Assembly (NCBI GenBank): GCA_019639175.1
Contig: JAHBSK010000003.1
Span: 248,001 to 312,000 of the forward strand
From: Acidobacteriota bacterium
GTDB lineage: Bacteria > Acidobacteriota > Blastocatellia > Pyrinomonadales > Pyrinomonadaceae
DNA: 64,000 nucleotides
Reading direction: 5' to 3'
The notes beneath the pieces are model-generated. The model was not told the DNA's origin, did not search any database, and worked only from the letters and a program-made list of their open reading frames with translations. Shown here piece by piece: positions 27,870-36,638 of the stretch. The position numbers and the translations under genes were made by a program. Each line of letters starts with the position of its first letter. Position 1 is the first letter of the stretch.

Positions 27870-29099
27870 TCACCAAAGCAAGGCCTCATTATCATCGTCC
27901 AAATGGCGGAGAATGAACTGACCAAACATAGGGACGGCAAACCTATATTTCCCGTGTCTATTTCTATAAACAAGACCTGCCTCCATTAGGGAGTTCAATA
28001 TTGCGGAAACCCTGCTATTAGTAAAAGGCCGATTTGAACTGTGATGTGATCCGGTCACGATCTCCTGAACAGTAAATTCAGGGTTAGGCATTCGTGCCAC
28101 TATTTTCAGTACATCCCGCTGCCTATCTGTCACGCGAGCCCAACGCCCTGAAAAAAAATCAGCGTCCAGTTTCCTAACGATCTCATCTACTGGAATGCTT
28201 GTAACTTGACCTGCTTCTGCATGTTGCTGTACCCACCTATCATAAACTTCCTTGCATATAAACTGAATGAAATAAGGGTATCCGCCTGATACCTCACATA
28301 TCGTCGAAATCGAATTTTCATCAAATCTTACAGGACAATTATTTTTTTCAATAGGTACTTTGATCGCTTGCTTCGTTTCGGAGTCTTCCAATCGATCAAG
28401 AAATACCACACGAAACATGCGTTCCGAGTAGGTCCGAGCTTCGACTAGTTTGGGCAATAGGGTCGGAAGGCCTGTAAGGGCGAGCATCATTCTAAATTCC
28501 TTTCTTTGCAGTGACTGGAATACATCAAGAAGAGTAGAAAGTGGGTACTGATCTTTCTCGGCATTATCAGCAAGATTCTGCGCCTCATCATATGCAAAGA
28601 TAATCCCTTTTTTACCGAGCTGATTAACCAATGACCATACAATCTCCAATACTGTTTTTAGTTTATCAGCAACAAGTCCCGGCGTTTCATTATAAATTTT
28701 TACGAGTTTTGCGTAGTTCCAGTTAATTTTAGATTCTTCCCCTATTGTAAAGCCTACCTTTTTATCCTGCACTGATTGTGAGATTCCTGATGTCACCACT
28801 GATAAATCTGTAAGTAGTCTTATTGCTAAATTATCTTCACTAACACTTACTGTTTCTGAAAGATCCGTTCCAACCCACAACCATCCTTCGGAAATTGCCA
28901 TAGGCTTAAAGGTTTCCAATAAAACAGTTTTTCCAACACCTCGTAATCCAGTCAAAATTAAGTTTTCAAGCACCACATCTTGATCTAAAAGACGCTTGAA
29001 TTCTGCCTTATCATTTGTTCTTCCAGCTAGATGGGGAGGCATATGGCCGGCACCGGGTCTAAACGGATTGGTGAAAATCGGTTCATTTGCTTTTGTCAT
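27870..29099 (-). CDS. AAA ATPase with C-terminal winged helix (Orc1/STAND-like)
   Basis: A 409-residue protein when started at ATG 29099, which has GGAAGGA immediately upstream; a GTG 21 bases earlier has no such site. Residues 51-58 form the Walker A loop (GLRGVGKT) and 166-172 the Walker B (IIFAYDE). A lid and sensor region follow, and a winged helix-turn-helix lies at about 320-400 (VTDRQRDVLKIVARM, SRVSAILNSLMEAGLVYRNRHGKYRF). The gene is visibly richer in A and T than its neighbours and is bracketed by a lepA-derived repeat, so it was probably acquired. Role unknown. Confidence 0.82.
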   Translation of the reverse strand: MTKANEPIFTNPFRPGAGHMPPHLAGRTNDKAEFKRLLDQDVVLENLILTGLRGVGKTVLLETFKPMAISEGWLWVGTDLSETVSVSEDNLAIRLLTDLSVVTSGISQSVQDKKVGFTIGEESKINWNYAKLVKIYNETPGLVADKLKTVLEIVWSLVNQLGKKGIIFAYDEAQNLADNAEKDQYPLSTLLDVFQSLQRKEFRMMLALTGLPTLLPKLVEARTYSERMFRVVFLDRLEDSETKQAIKVPIEKNNCPVRFDENSISTICEVSGGYPYFIQFICKEVYDRWVQQHAEAGQVTSIPVDEIVRKLDADFFSGRWARVTDRQRDVLKIVARMPNPEFTVQEIVTGSHHSSNRPFTNSRVSAILNSLMEAGLVYRNRHGKYRFAVPMFGQFILRHLDDDNEALLW

Positions 29100-29209
29100 A
29101 AAATCCTTCCAAATAATCACATATGGACACCTTTTAATATAAAAACATACTAAACTATAACAATATAATCAACTATAATTTCATATCTCTTTGTTATCTA
29201 ATGTGAATA

Positions 29210-31012
29210 TCAACTTTCATTCACCTTCAGCACGGCCAGAAAGGCTTCCTGCGGTATCTCTACGCGGCCTACTTTTTTCATTCGTTTTTTGCCTTCTTTT
29301 TGTTTTTCGAGCAGTTTGCGTTTGCGCGAGATGTCGCCGCCGTAGCATTTTGCGATGACGTTTTTGCCCATGGCTTTTACGGTTTCGCGAGCGATGACCT
29401 TGTTGCCGATGGCGGCCTGGATGGCGACCTCGAACATCTGCCTCGGTATCAGTTCCTTCATCTTTGCTGTAAGCAGACGGCCCTTCGCGGTGGCCGTGTC
29501 GCTGTGCAGGATCAGCGAAAGGGCATCGACCGGTTCACCGGAAACGAGTATGTCCAGTTTTACAAGTTTGCTTTCCTTATAGCCGGACAGATGATAATCG
29601 AGCGAGGCATAACCGCGCGAAACGCTCTTCAGACGGTCGTAAAAATCCAGCACGATCTCATTTAGCGGCAGTTCGTAAACAAGCATTACGCGGTCTTTGG
29701 TCACGTATTCAAATTTTTTTTGCACGCCGCGTTTTTCATCGAGCAGCGGCAATATGCCGCCGAGAAAATTGTCGCTAGTCAGGATCGTCGCTTCGATGAA
29801 CGGCTCCTCGATCTTCGAAATGCGGCCCGTATCCGGCATCTTTGACGGCGAATCGATCTCTGCGACCTCGCCGTCCGTTGTGGTCACGCGGTAACGCACG
29901 CCCGGCGCGGTCGTTATCAGGTCGAGGTTAAATTCGCGTTCCAGCCTTTCCTGGATTATCTCCATGTGCAGCAGGCCGAGGAAACCGCAGCGAAATCCGA
30001 ACCCAAGCGCGGTCGAACTTTCCGGTTCGTAAAAGAACGAAGCGTCGTTGAGCCGGAGCTTGTCCATTGCGTCCCGCAGGTCTTCATATTGCGCCGAATC
30101 CGTCGGGTAAAGTCCGGCAAAGACCATCGGCTTTACTTCCTGAAATCCGGGAAAAGGAGTTTCCACGGGCCGTGCAGCTTCAGTTATCGTGTCGCCGATC
30201 TGAACGTCCGCAACCGTTTTGATGGAAGCGGTCAAAAAGCCGACCTCGCCCGGCCCAAGTTCGTTTATCGGGGTCGGGCGCGGCCGGTTCACACCGATCG
30301 TCTCGATCAGATATTCGCGGCCTGTGTTGAAAAACTTTATCTTGGTGCCCTTTTTTATCGTGCCGTCTATCACGCGGAACAGCACGATCACGCCGCGATA
30401 GCTGTCATACCAACTGTCGAAAATAAGGGCTTTTAGCGGAGCATTTCGGTCGCCTTTAGGCGGCGGGACCTTTTCGATTATCGCTTCGACAATGTCGTCC
30501 ACACCGATGCCCGTTTTGCCGGAGGCAAGAACGGCCTCGCTGGCGTCAAGCCCGATGATGTTCTCTATCTGATCCCTGATGCGGTCTGGTTCGGCGGACG
30601 GCAGATCGATCTTGTTCAGGACGGGAACGAGTTCCAGGTCGTTCTCAAGCGCAAGATATGTGTTCGCCAGCGTCTGCGCCTCAACGCCCTGCGACGCATC
30701 AACTACCAACAGCGCTCCTTCACAGGCGGACAGCGAACGCGAGACCTCATAGGTAAAATCCACGTGACCGGGCGTGTCTATCAGGTTCAGAACATACTGT
30801 TTTCCGTCCCTGGCCGTATAGTCCAGCCGGACGGCGTGCGATTTGATGGTAATGCCGCGCTCGCGTTCGAGGTCCATGTTGTCCAATAGCTGATCTTCCA
30901 TCTCACGTTCGGTGACCGCACCCGTGAGCTGAAGTATCCTGTCGGCCAATGTGGACTTGCCATGGTCGATGTGAGCGATGATTGAAAAATTTCTGATCAG
31001 TTCCAGATCCAT
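29210..31012 (-). CDS. lepA: Elongation factor 4 (LepA)
   Basis: The start at ATG 31012 gives the normal 600 residues beginning [21 protein letters not shown]; the upstream in-frame extension is not family-like. The G1 loop AHIDHGKST, the switch DTPGHVDF and NKIDLP are intact, then domain II, the LepA-specific domain and the C-terminal [17 protein letters not shown] tail. LepA is a translational GTPase that back-translocates or rescues ribosomes. Part of its 3' end is duplicated beyond the downstream AAA gene. Confidence 0.96.
   Translation of the reverse strand: MDLELIRNFSIIAHIDHGKSTLADRILQLTGAVTEREMEDQLLDNMDLERERGITIKSHAVRLDYTARDGKQYVLNLIDTPGHVDFTYEVSRSLSACEGALLVVDASQGVEAQTLANTYLALENDLELVPVLNKIDLPSAEPDRIRDQIENIIGLDASEAVLASGKTGIGVDDIVEAIIEKVPPPKGDRNAPLKALIFDSWYDSYRGVIVLFRVIDGTIKKGTKIKFFNTGREYLIETIGVNRPRPTPINELGPGEVGFLTASIKTVADVQIGDTITEAARPVETPFPGFQEVKPMVFAGLYPTDSAQYEDLRDAMDKLRLNDASFFYEPESSTALGFGFRCGFLGLLHMEIIQERLEREFNLDLITTAPGVRYRVTTTDGEVAEIDSPSKMPDTGRISKIEEPFIEATILTSDNFLGGILPLLDEKRGVQKKFEYVTKDRVMLVYELPLNEIVLDFYDRLKSVSRGYASLDYHLSGYKESKLVKLDILVSGEPVDALSLILHSDTATAKGRLLTAKMKELIPRQMFEVAIQAAIGNKVIARETVKAMGKNVIAKCYGGDISRKRKLLEKQKEGKKRMKKVGRVEIPQEAFLAVLKVNES
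29276..29304. repeat. 29-bp direct repeat, right copy (inside lepA)
   Basis: This is the resident copy, encoding part of the basic [10 protein letters not shown] tail of LepA. It is identical to 27797-27825 on the far side of the AAA ATPase gene. The spacing between copies is about 1.48 kb. Confidence 0.85.
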
Positions 31013-31101
31013 ATTGCTGAATAACGAACGAAAATTGTAACAAAACCACAGAAAGCCTGCATTTGGGCAAAGCAATATAGGCACATGTGACCAAAATTAC
31101 A

Positions 31102-31130
31102 TTGTCTTAAATAGCTTGTCTTGTTATACT
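31102..31130 (+). promoter_or_regulatory. Sigma-70-type promoter for the ytxH operon
   Basis: TTGTCT at 31102-31107 and TATACT at 31125-31130 are separated by 17 bases, close to the vegetative consensus. Transcription would begin near 31137, about 55 bases before the ATG of the YtxH-domain gene. No competing gene lies on this strand. Confidence 0.6.
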
Positions 31131-31191
31131 TTAAAGTCCCTGGTTATTGATATTTTACTAATTGGCACTTTTTTGCGTATAGGAGAAATTT

Positions 31192-31626
31192 ATGAGAAAC
31201 GATTACGATAGAAGCGAAGCGAACGCAACGACAAAATTAACATATTTACTTATCGGCGGCGGCATCGGGGCCGTCATCGCTCTTCTCTTTGCCCCAAAAT
31301 CGGGCGTTGAGCTTCGCGGCGACATTGCCGACGCGACCCGTAAAGGGATAGAAAAGGGACGTGAGACCGCTGCTCATCTGCAGGATGTGGCCGAAGAATA
31401 TTACGAGGTTTCCCGCGAAAAGGCGAGCGAGCTTTATCATACAGCTCAGGAAAAGGCTGAGGAGTTTGGCGAAAAGGCAAAGGCCGCAGCGGCACGTTCC
31501 GCAAACCCTTTTACGGCGGCTGTCGAAGCCGGTAAGGAAGCCTATGCCGCCGAAAAAAAGAAGAATGAGGCAAAGGCGATCTCAGAGGGCCGTCCCGCTT
31601 ATCCGGTAAAAGAAGAGAATAAATAG
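31192..31626 (+). CDS. YtxH domain protein
   Basis: A 144-residue protein with a strong ribosome site (AGGAGAAATTT). One membrane helix near residues 15-35 contains the YtxH signature YLLIGGGIGAVIALLFAPKSGVELR. A long charged, alanine-rich coiled coil follows (ETAAHLQDVAEEYYEVSREKASELYHTAQEKAEEFGEKAKAAAARS). YtxH proteins are linked to general stress responses but have no defined activity. The next gene starts three bases after its stop. Confidence 0.88.
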   Translation: MRNDYDRSEANATTKLTYLLIGGGIGAVIALLFAPKSGVELRGDIADATRKGIEKGRETAAHLQDVAEEYYEVSREKASELYHTAQEKAEEFGEKAKAAAARSANPFTAAVEAGKEAYAAEKKKNEAKAISEGRPAYPVKEENK

Positions 31627-31629
31627 TCT

Positions 31630-32169
31630 ATGAATGCTAATGAGCCGCAATTCTGGATGATGATCGCCTCGATCATCATCGCGGTATGTTTTATTGCAAT
31701 GGCAGTCGCTATGATCGCCATTGCGATAATAGTTCGCCGCGTTATCGGCACGGTCAACCGCCTTGAGGAAAAGGTCGAACCGCTGATAGCTAAAGTGAAC
31801 GCGATCGGCGTCCAAAGCCAGGAGATCTCGGTGCATTTTACCGAGGTTTCGTCAAATCTTTCGACCGCGACGAAATACCTTGCGGAATCGACAGAATTGA
31901 TACGCGAGGAGGTTTCCGACCTGCGGCAGCTTGTCGGTTCGACCGCTCTGGTCGCCCGCGACAAGGTCGAAATGGTCAGCGACACCATTGACCGCACGCA
32001 CACGCAGGTGGTCGATACGACCGAGTTTGTCCAGCGCAAGATCGTCGAACCCGCACGCGAGATAGCGGCGGTAATGGCCGGCATCAAAAAAGGGCTTGAG
32101 GTGCTGTTCGCTCCGGCCCCGAAGCAAATAGACCGCGTCTATGTTGAGGACGAACTCTTTATCGGTTAG
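31630..32169 (+). CDS. Membrane-anchored coiled-coil protein (DUF948-like)
   Basis: A 179-residue protein with one long N-terminal membrane helix (MMIASIIIAVCFIAMAVAMIAIAIIVRRV) and a following amphipathic helical stretch (NRLEEKVEPLIAKVNAIGVQSQEISVHFTEVSSNLS). This resembles the DUF948 proteins often paired with YtxH. Three bases separate it from the ytxH gene, so it is almost certainly in the same operon. It ends in a stem-loop terminator 30 bases downstream. Confidence 0.75.
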   Translation: MNANEPQFWMMIASIIIAVCFIAMAVAMIAIAIIVRRVIGTVNRLEEKVEPLIAKVNAIGVQSQEISVHFTEVSSNLSTATKYLAESTELIREEVSDLRQLVGSTALVARDKVEMVSDTIDRTHTQVVDTTEFVQRKIVEPAREIAAVMAGIKKGLEVLFAPAPKQIDRVYVEDELFIG

Positions 32170-32200
32170 GCGGCAGGTATTTGCAACGCACTTTTGAATG

Positions 32201-32229
32201 GCGTGTGGGAATCATCCCGCACGCTTTTT
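32201..32229 (+). terminator. Intrinsic terminator of the ytxH operon
   Basis: GCGTGTGGG (32201-32209) and CCCGCACGC (32216-32224) form a nine-pair stem with one G-U pair and a six-base loop, followed directly by five T. It lies 31 bases after the stop of the coiled-coil gene. Confidence 0.85.
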
Positions 32230-32249
32230 CTTTATGCTGCGAACGGCCA

Positions 32250-33266
32250 TCATGCACTGCCGTTTTGCAGTTTTGGATCGGCCTTTATCTCATGTCCGTT
32301 CTTCCCGTTGCCTATTGTTTTGCCGATCTTGTCCGACGCGTTATAGATGCTCCGCAGCGGCAGGATATTGAAGAGCTTCCAGTCGCCGACGGCGGCAAGG
32401 CCTGCTGACGCGATGCATCCGCACTGTGAGCAGTCCGGTGTGCCGCCAAATTGGCACGGCGTGACGCGGCTGGTCAGGTCGGCGGTCAGATTCAGCGTGG
32501 TTCGGGCAAAGATGCAATCATCGGGCGAGCTTGGAGGTTTTTGATAACCTTTCAGCACCGCGTTCGGCATTACCAGTTTTGGAAACTGTTTGCGAAGCAC
32601 AGCCAGTTCGTCAAGCAGTTTTTCCCTTACGTCCGGCAATAGTATCTCTTCGGCAACGGCCCCGATCTGCGGCGTGAAAAGGCTTATCCAGATCTTTTTC
32701 ACCTCTGGCCGGGCCGACCAAAATCCTAAAAACTCCTCGTAATATCCTTCACGAACGGCGGTCTGCGATGTGACAGTGCAGTGAACCGTTATCGACTGGC
32801 CCTGTATGTTGCGAAGGATGCGCTCGTATGTCGCGGGTTTGCGGCGGGCGTCGTGTTCAGGTTGCAGGCCGTCTATCGAGACGACGATATACAGGCCCTT
32901 GATCTTGTTCCACGCTTTCGGTATCTCTCTGACCGCGCTTGTCACCAGTTGGACGGCAACGCCCATTTCGCTGAGCTTTGGCAGCAATATGTCGAGTTCG
33001 CGAAACCGGACAAGCGGCTCTCCGCCGACGATGGAAAGGTGCAGCGGCTTATGTTCTTTTACGAGGTCAAGGACCCGTTCTATCAGGTTGTCGCCCTTGA
33101 AATCCGCCAGTTCACGCAAAAGCCCGTTGCCCTGTAAATGTTCAGGCTCGTAGGCATAACAGCCGGGACAGCGAAGCGGACATTCGCGGGTGATCTCTAT
33201 CGACATTGACGGATACCCGCCTGTCAATATCTTTCCCCACGCTTTAAATACATCAAGTTTGTTCAC
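32250..33266 (-). CDS. Radical SAM protein with C-terminal cysteine cluster
   Basis: A 338-residue protein started at GTG 33266 after a GAGGGG site. The 4Fe-4S motif is C29-P-L-R-C33-P-G-C36, followed by the SIVGGEPLVRF segment typical of the radical SAM barrel. The C-terminal third holds CIFART, TPCQFGGTPDCSQCGC, a SPASM-like set that could bind a second cluster. The reaction is unknown. It is the first gene downstream of a cobalamin riboswitch on the same strand, so its expression should respond to B12. Confidence 0.85.
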   Translation of the reverse strand: MNKLDVFKAWGKILTGGYPSMSIEITRECPLRCPGCYAYEPEHLQGNGLLRELADFKGDNLIERVLDLVKEHKPLHLSIVGGEPLVRFRELDILLPKLSEMGVAVQLVTSAVREIPKAWNKIKGLYIVVSIDGLQPEHDARRKPATYERILRNIQGQSITVHCTVTSQTAVREGYYEEFLGFWSARPEVKKIWISLFTPQIGAVAEEILLPDVREKLLDELAVLRKQFPKLVMPNAVLKGYQKPPSSPDDCIFARTTLNLTADLTSRVTPCQFGGTPDCSQCGCIASAGLAAVGDWKLFNILPLRSIYNASDKIGKTIGNGKNGHEIKADPKLQNGSA

Positions 33267-33551
33267 AATAACCCCTCAATTACAAAAACCATCATCCCTG
33301 CATGGCGGATGGACGCAAAAAAAAGAAACCTGTCGCTGCGTCAATTCAAAGTGTCCGAAAGAACAGCCGAGACCGCCTGTTGGAATTTGCTTTAACTCCT
33401 TTTTGATCAAAAGCATTCGCCATGACCTTCCTGATGCGGGCGTGAATGGGCGGGTAAGGGGAAAGGATGAACATGTATGCCGGCCGGTGTCTCTATGGAA
33501 CACCCGGCCAAAAAAGCACACACCAGATCTGACCAACCGCTTCAGTTCGCG
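33267..33551 (-). other. Untranslated leader between riboswitch and radical SAM gene
   Basis: About 285 bases with no convincing gene. It contains a stable stem (GGCCGGGTGT against ACACCGGCC, about 33482-33511 read on the minus strand) preceded, not followed, by a T-run, so it is not a standard terminator in this direction. It may form part of the riboswitch expression platform. Confidence 0.4.
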
Positions 33552-33715
33552 AAAGCATCGTCAATTCGGATCGGGCCGGTATCCTGACTTGTAACTATTT
33601 TCTCCTGTCCTTCCCGCGTTTACGCAGTGAACTTACTCTTGGAGAAACAAGGATCGTTACTTACAGTTGCGCGACAGTTCGTGATTTACACACGATTCCC
33701 TTTTAATTTGCGTTA
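33552..33715 (-). promoter_or_regulatory. Cobalamin (adenosylcobalamin) riboswitch
   Basis: Read on the minus strand, the conserved parts appear in order: AAAGGGAAT at the 5' side, GCGCAACTGTAAGTAA, a TTCACTG element (for GCCACTG), GCGGGAAGG, and the B12 box AAGTCAGGATACC. Spacing is normal for the class. The coordinates of the closing stem are approximate. A leader of about 285 bases separates it from the radical SAM start codon. Binding of cobalamin normally lowers expression of the downstream gene. Confidence 0.9.
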
Positions 33716-33803
33716 AGCAAAACCCTTGCCGTTTCGATAAGAAATAACTTATTAAAGAACTTAAATTGAACTATAACAGATAGGGCCGGATTTAAAGAAC
33801 CAA

Positions 33804-33837
33804 AAAGCAAAAAAGGACGGGAACCGAGGTTCCCGCC
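33804..33837 (-). terminator. Intrinsic terminator of the Spy/CpxP-like gene
   Basis: On the minus strand GGGAACC-TC-GGTTCCC (33819-33834) forms a perfect seven-pair stem followed by GTCC and a run of T (A-run at 33805-33814). It lies about 40 bases beyond the stop of the upstream minus-strand gene. Confidence 0.85.
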
Positions 33838-33874
33838 TAAAATGAAGAAGATTTGCTTTTGTTTGTCCGAAGGA

Positions 33875-34447
33875 TCAGTTGGCGGGCTTGGCCTCACCAG
33901 CCTCTTTCCGCTGTTTCATCTGTTCGCGACGCTGTTTCATCAGCTCCTGCCGCTTTTCCATGCGTTCCTTCATCTGCTGGTTGCGGGTTTCGATCTGCTG
34001 TTTCTGCTCCGGCGTCAGAATAGCGTCAACCTGTGCTTTGAAAGTTTCCATCTGAACACGCTGCTGGTCGTGAATGGCCTGGACACGCTGTTTCTGGTCT
34101 TCCGTAATGGTTCCTGCACGGCGGGCCTGCATAATTGTCTTCATTTCTTCACGGATGGACTGATCCTGACCGTAAGCCTGGCGAAGGGCCTTGATCTGCT
34201 CTTTTTGAGCATCGGTCAATTCAATACCGCGAAGATGGCCCATTCCCTTGCCGCCGCGAAATCCGCGATGTCCGAATTTACCGCGTTTGCCCTTGCCGCC
34301 GCGATGAAATCCCTGTCCCGCCTTTTTCTCGGCCCTTTTTGCCGATTTTTCGCCATCTGTCGTGGTTTGTGCCGAAGCCGCCACCGTGAACGAACCCGCC
34401 AAAAGAGCGGCTGCCGCAAACGTAAAGAATTTATTTTTTGATAGCAT
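33875..34447 (-). CDS. Spy/CpxP-like periplasmic protein
   Basis: A 190-residue exported protein (signal peptide ends ASAQ). After a Gly/Lys/His-rich stretch (GFHRGGKGKRGKFGHRGFRGGKG), the helical part contains the LTxxQ motif twice: ELTDAQKEQIKALR and ILTPEQKQQIE. The rest is very rich in Gln, Arg and Met (QQMKERMEKRQELMKQRREQMKQRK). Spy/CpxP proteins are ATP-independent envelope chaperones and stress sensors; the basic Gly/His region could bind metal. Own terminator downstream. Confidence 0.82.
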   Translation of the reverse strand: MLSKNKFFTFAAAALLAGSFTVAASAQTTTDGEKSAKRAEKKAGQGFHRGGKGKRGKFGHRGFRGGKGMGHLRGIELTDAQKEQIKALRQAYGQDQSIREEMKTIMQARRAGTITEDQKQRVQAIHDQQRVQMETFKAQVDAILTPEQKQQIETRNQQMKERMEKRQELMKQRREQMKQRKEAGEAKPAN

Positions 34448-34662
34448 AATTTTTTTTACCTCTTACTTACTTTTTACATTGTCGGCATATCGCCCACACA
34501 TACCTTTGACGCGCTTTCTTCTGTAATAGCCGAAAGATCTTGTAAAGAAATGTAAGCTGATGTAGGCCCCGCCGCCTGCCGAACCGTCCGGCGGTGTTGA
34601 ACCCATAGCCCTAACAGGCTAAAATGCTGAACTTATACGCTTATTACTTAAGCGGGCAAAAC

Positions 34663-36591
34663 ATGAGATTTTTATCTGAGATAAATTCACCGGCGGACCT
34701 TAGACAATTAAAGGTGGAAGATCTGCAGGAAGTTGCGGATGAGGTGCGTCAGTTCATCATCGACACGTGTTCACGCGTTGGCGGCCACACCGGCGCCTCG
34801 CTCGGAGCGGTCGAGCTGGCCGTTGCAATGCATTATGTTTTTGACACGCCAAGTGACCGGCTTGTCTGGGACGTAGGCCATCAGGCTTATGCACACAAGA
34901 TATTGACAGGCCGCCGCGACCAGCTTCACACGATCAAGCAGTACAACGGCCTTTCCGGTTTTCTCCGCCGTGATGAATCCGAATACGACACGTTCGGCGC
35001 CGGACACGCGTCAACGTCGCTCTCCGCCGCGTTGGGCATGGCGGTCGCCCGCGACCAGAAGGGCGAGGATTTCAACGTCGTCGCGCTGATAGGCGATTCA
35101 TCGCTCGCCGGCGGCATGGCGATGGAAGCGATCAATCAGGCGGGCCATCTTAAATCAAGGATGATCGTCGTCCTGAATGACAATGAGATGTCGATAGCTC
35201 CGGCGGTCGGCGCCCTGAGCCGCTATCTGAACCGCATCAAAGAAGCTCAGAGCTATCACCACATAAAAGAAGAGATCGGCGACGCGCTTGAGAGCGTTCC
35301 CGGCATCGGCGGTTCGCTCCGCCGTGCAGCCAAATCTGTTAAGGACGCCATTGCCGCTGCGGTTCTTCCCGGGGCTTTGGTCAGCGAACTCGGATTTAAA
35401 TACATCGGCTACGTGGACGGCCACAATGTCCCGATGCTTGTCCGGGCGTTGGAAGAAGCGAAAAAGATAGACGACGGCCCTGTCATCGTTCATGCCCTGA
35501 CAACAAAAGGCAAGGGATTTCCGAACCCGGAAAAGAATTATTACGCATATCACGCGACCGGCCCGTTCGACCCCAAGACAGGTTTGCCGTACAAATCAGG
35601 CAAGGTCGCTCCGCCGACATACACACAGGTCTTTGGCGAGACGATGTGCGAACTGATGGAAAAAGATGCATCCATAGTCGCCATAACCGCCGCAATGCCG
35701 GACGGAACCGGCGTTGACAAGATCCTCGAAAAATTTCCGAAACGGGCATTCGATGTCGGCATTGCCGAACAGCACGCCGTGACGTTCTGTGCCGGAATGG
35801 CATGTGAAGGCATAAAACCCGTGGCGGCGATCTATTCAACGTTCCTGCAGCGCGGCTTCGATCAGGTAATTCATGACGTCTGCCTGCAAAATCTGAATGT
35901 GACGTTCGCAATGGATCGCGCCGGCATAGTCGGAGCCGACGGCCCGACGCATCACGGGCTTTTGGACATTGCCTATCTTCGCGGCTATCCGAACATGGTG
36001 CTGATGGCGCCGAAAGACGAGGCCGAGATGCGCGACATGATGCTGACTTCCATCGAACATCCCGGCCCGGCCGCTTTGCGATACCCGCGCGGCAACGGCT
36101 ATGGCGTTGACATCAGCAACGCTCCTGAAAAGATCGAGGTCGGACGCGGAGAGGTTCTCCGCGAAGGCGAAGATGTCGCGCTTGTCGCCTTTGGTTCAAT
36201 GGTGCGGCCCTCGCTCGAAGCGGCGCTCGGGCTGGAGGCGGAAGGCATCGACCCGACGGTGGTCAATGCCCGTTTTGTAAAACCTCTGGATGAGGAGCTG
36301 ATCGTCGAAATAGCAAAGACACACCGCCTTATCATCACGGTCGAGGAAGCCTATCTTGCCGGCGGTTTCGGCTCCGCTGTGATGGAACTGCTGGAGGCCA
36401 ACGGGCTTTTGGACGATGTCAGAGTGGTCAGAATGGGTGTGCCGGACAGGATAGTAACTCACGGCGACGCGCCGATACTGCTTGCAAAATATGGCCTTGA
36501 CCCCGACGGCATTTATCAGCAAACGCTCAATTCGCTGAAGGAACTTCCGGCCCGCAAGGTTGCCGGAAAGCCGCTGAGAGCCGTAAAATAA
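34663..36591 (+). CDS. dxs: 1-deoxy-D-xylulose-5-phosphate synthase
   Basis: Started at ATG 34663 (MRFLSEINSPADLRQL), the usual DXS beginning; an ATG 39 bases upstream is also in frame. The 642-residue enzyme joins pyruvate and glyceraldehyde 3-phosphate in the MEP isoprenoid pathway. The histidine VGHQAYAHKILTGRR, the loop LNDNEMSIAPAVGAL and the transketolase pyrimidine domain (GIAEQHAVTFCAGMA) are present. The thiamine diphosphate motif reads G144-D145-S146 with N172, instead of the usual GDG; variants at this third position are known to me in other DXS proteins. Confidence 0.94.
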   Translation: MRFLSEINSPADLRQLKVEDLQEVADEVRQFIIDTCSRVGGHTGASLGAVELAVAMHYVFDTPSDRLVWDVGHQAYAHKILTGRRDQLHTIKQYNGLSGFLRRDESEYDTFGAGHASTSLSAALGMAVARDQKGEDFNVVALIGDSSLAGGMAMEAINQAGHLKSRMIVVLNDNEMSIAPAVGALSRYLNRIKEAQSYHHIKEEIGDALESVPGIGGSLRRAAKSVKDAIAAAVLPGALVSELGFKYIGYVDGHNVPMLVRALEEAKKIDDGPVIVHALTTKGKGFPNPEKNYYAYHATGPFDPKTGLPYKSGKVAPPTYTQVFGETMCELMEKDASIVAITAAMPDGTGVDKILEKFPKRAFDVGIAEQHAVTFCAGMACEGIKPVAAIYSTFLQRGFDQVIHDVCLQNLNVTFAMDRAGIVGADGPTHHGLLDIAYLRGYPNMVLMAPKDEAEMRDMMLTSIEHPGPAALRYPRGNGYGVDISNAPEKIEVGRGEVLREGEDVALVAFGSMVRPSLEAALGLEAEGIDPTVVNARFVKPLDEELIVEIAKTHRLIITVEEAYLAGGFGSAVMELLEANGLLDDVRVVRMGVPDRIVTHGDAPILLAKYGLDPDGIYQQTLNSLKELPARKVAGKPLRAVK

Positions 36592-36638
36592 CATTTCATC
36601 ACTGATATTTATTTAGGGAATTGATCTAAACAAATTTA

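Noticed and set aside
31163-31177. TGGCAC followed by TTTTTTGC upstream of the YtxH gene, resembling a second sigma-54 box
   Set aside because: The gap between GG and GC is nine bases, not ten. Sigma-54 spacing is strict, the box lies only a few bases from the ribosome site, and a good sigma-70 promoter is present at 31102-31130.
33276-33536. An 86-codon minus-strand frame between the riboswitch and the radical SAM gene
   Set aside because: TTG start without ribosome site, no recognisable domain, and it lies inside the riboswitch leader.
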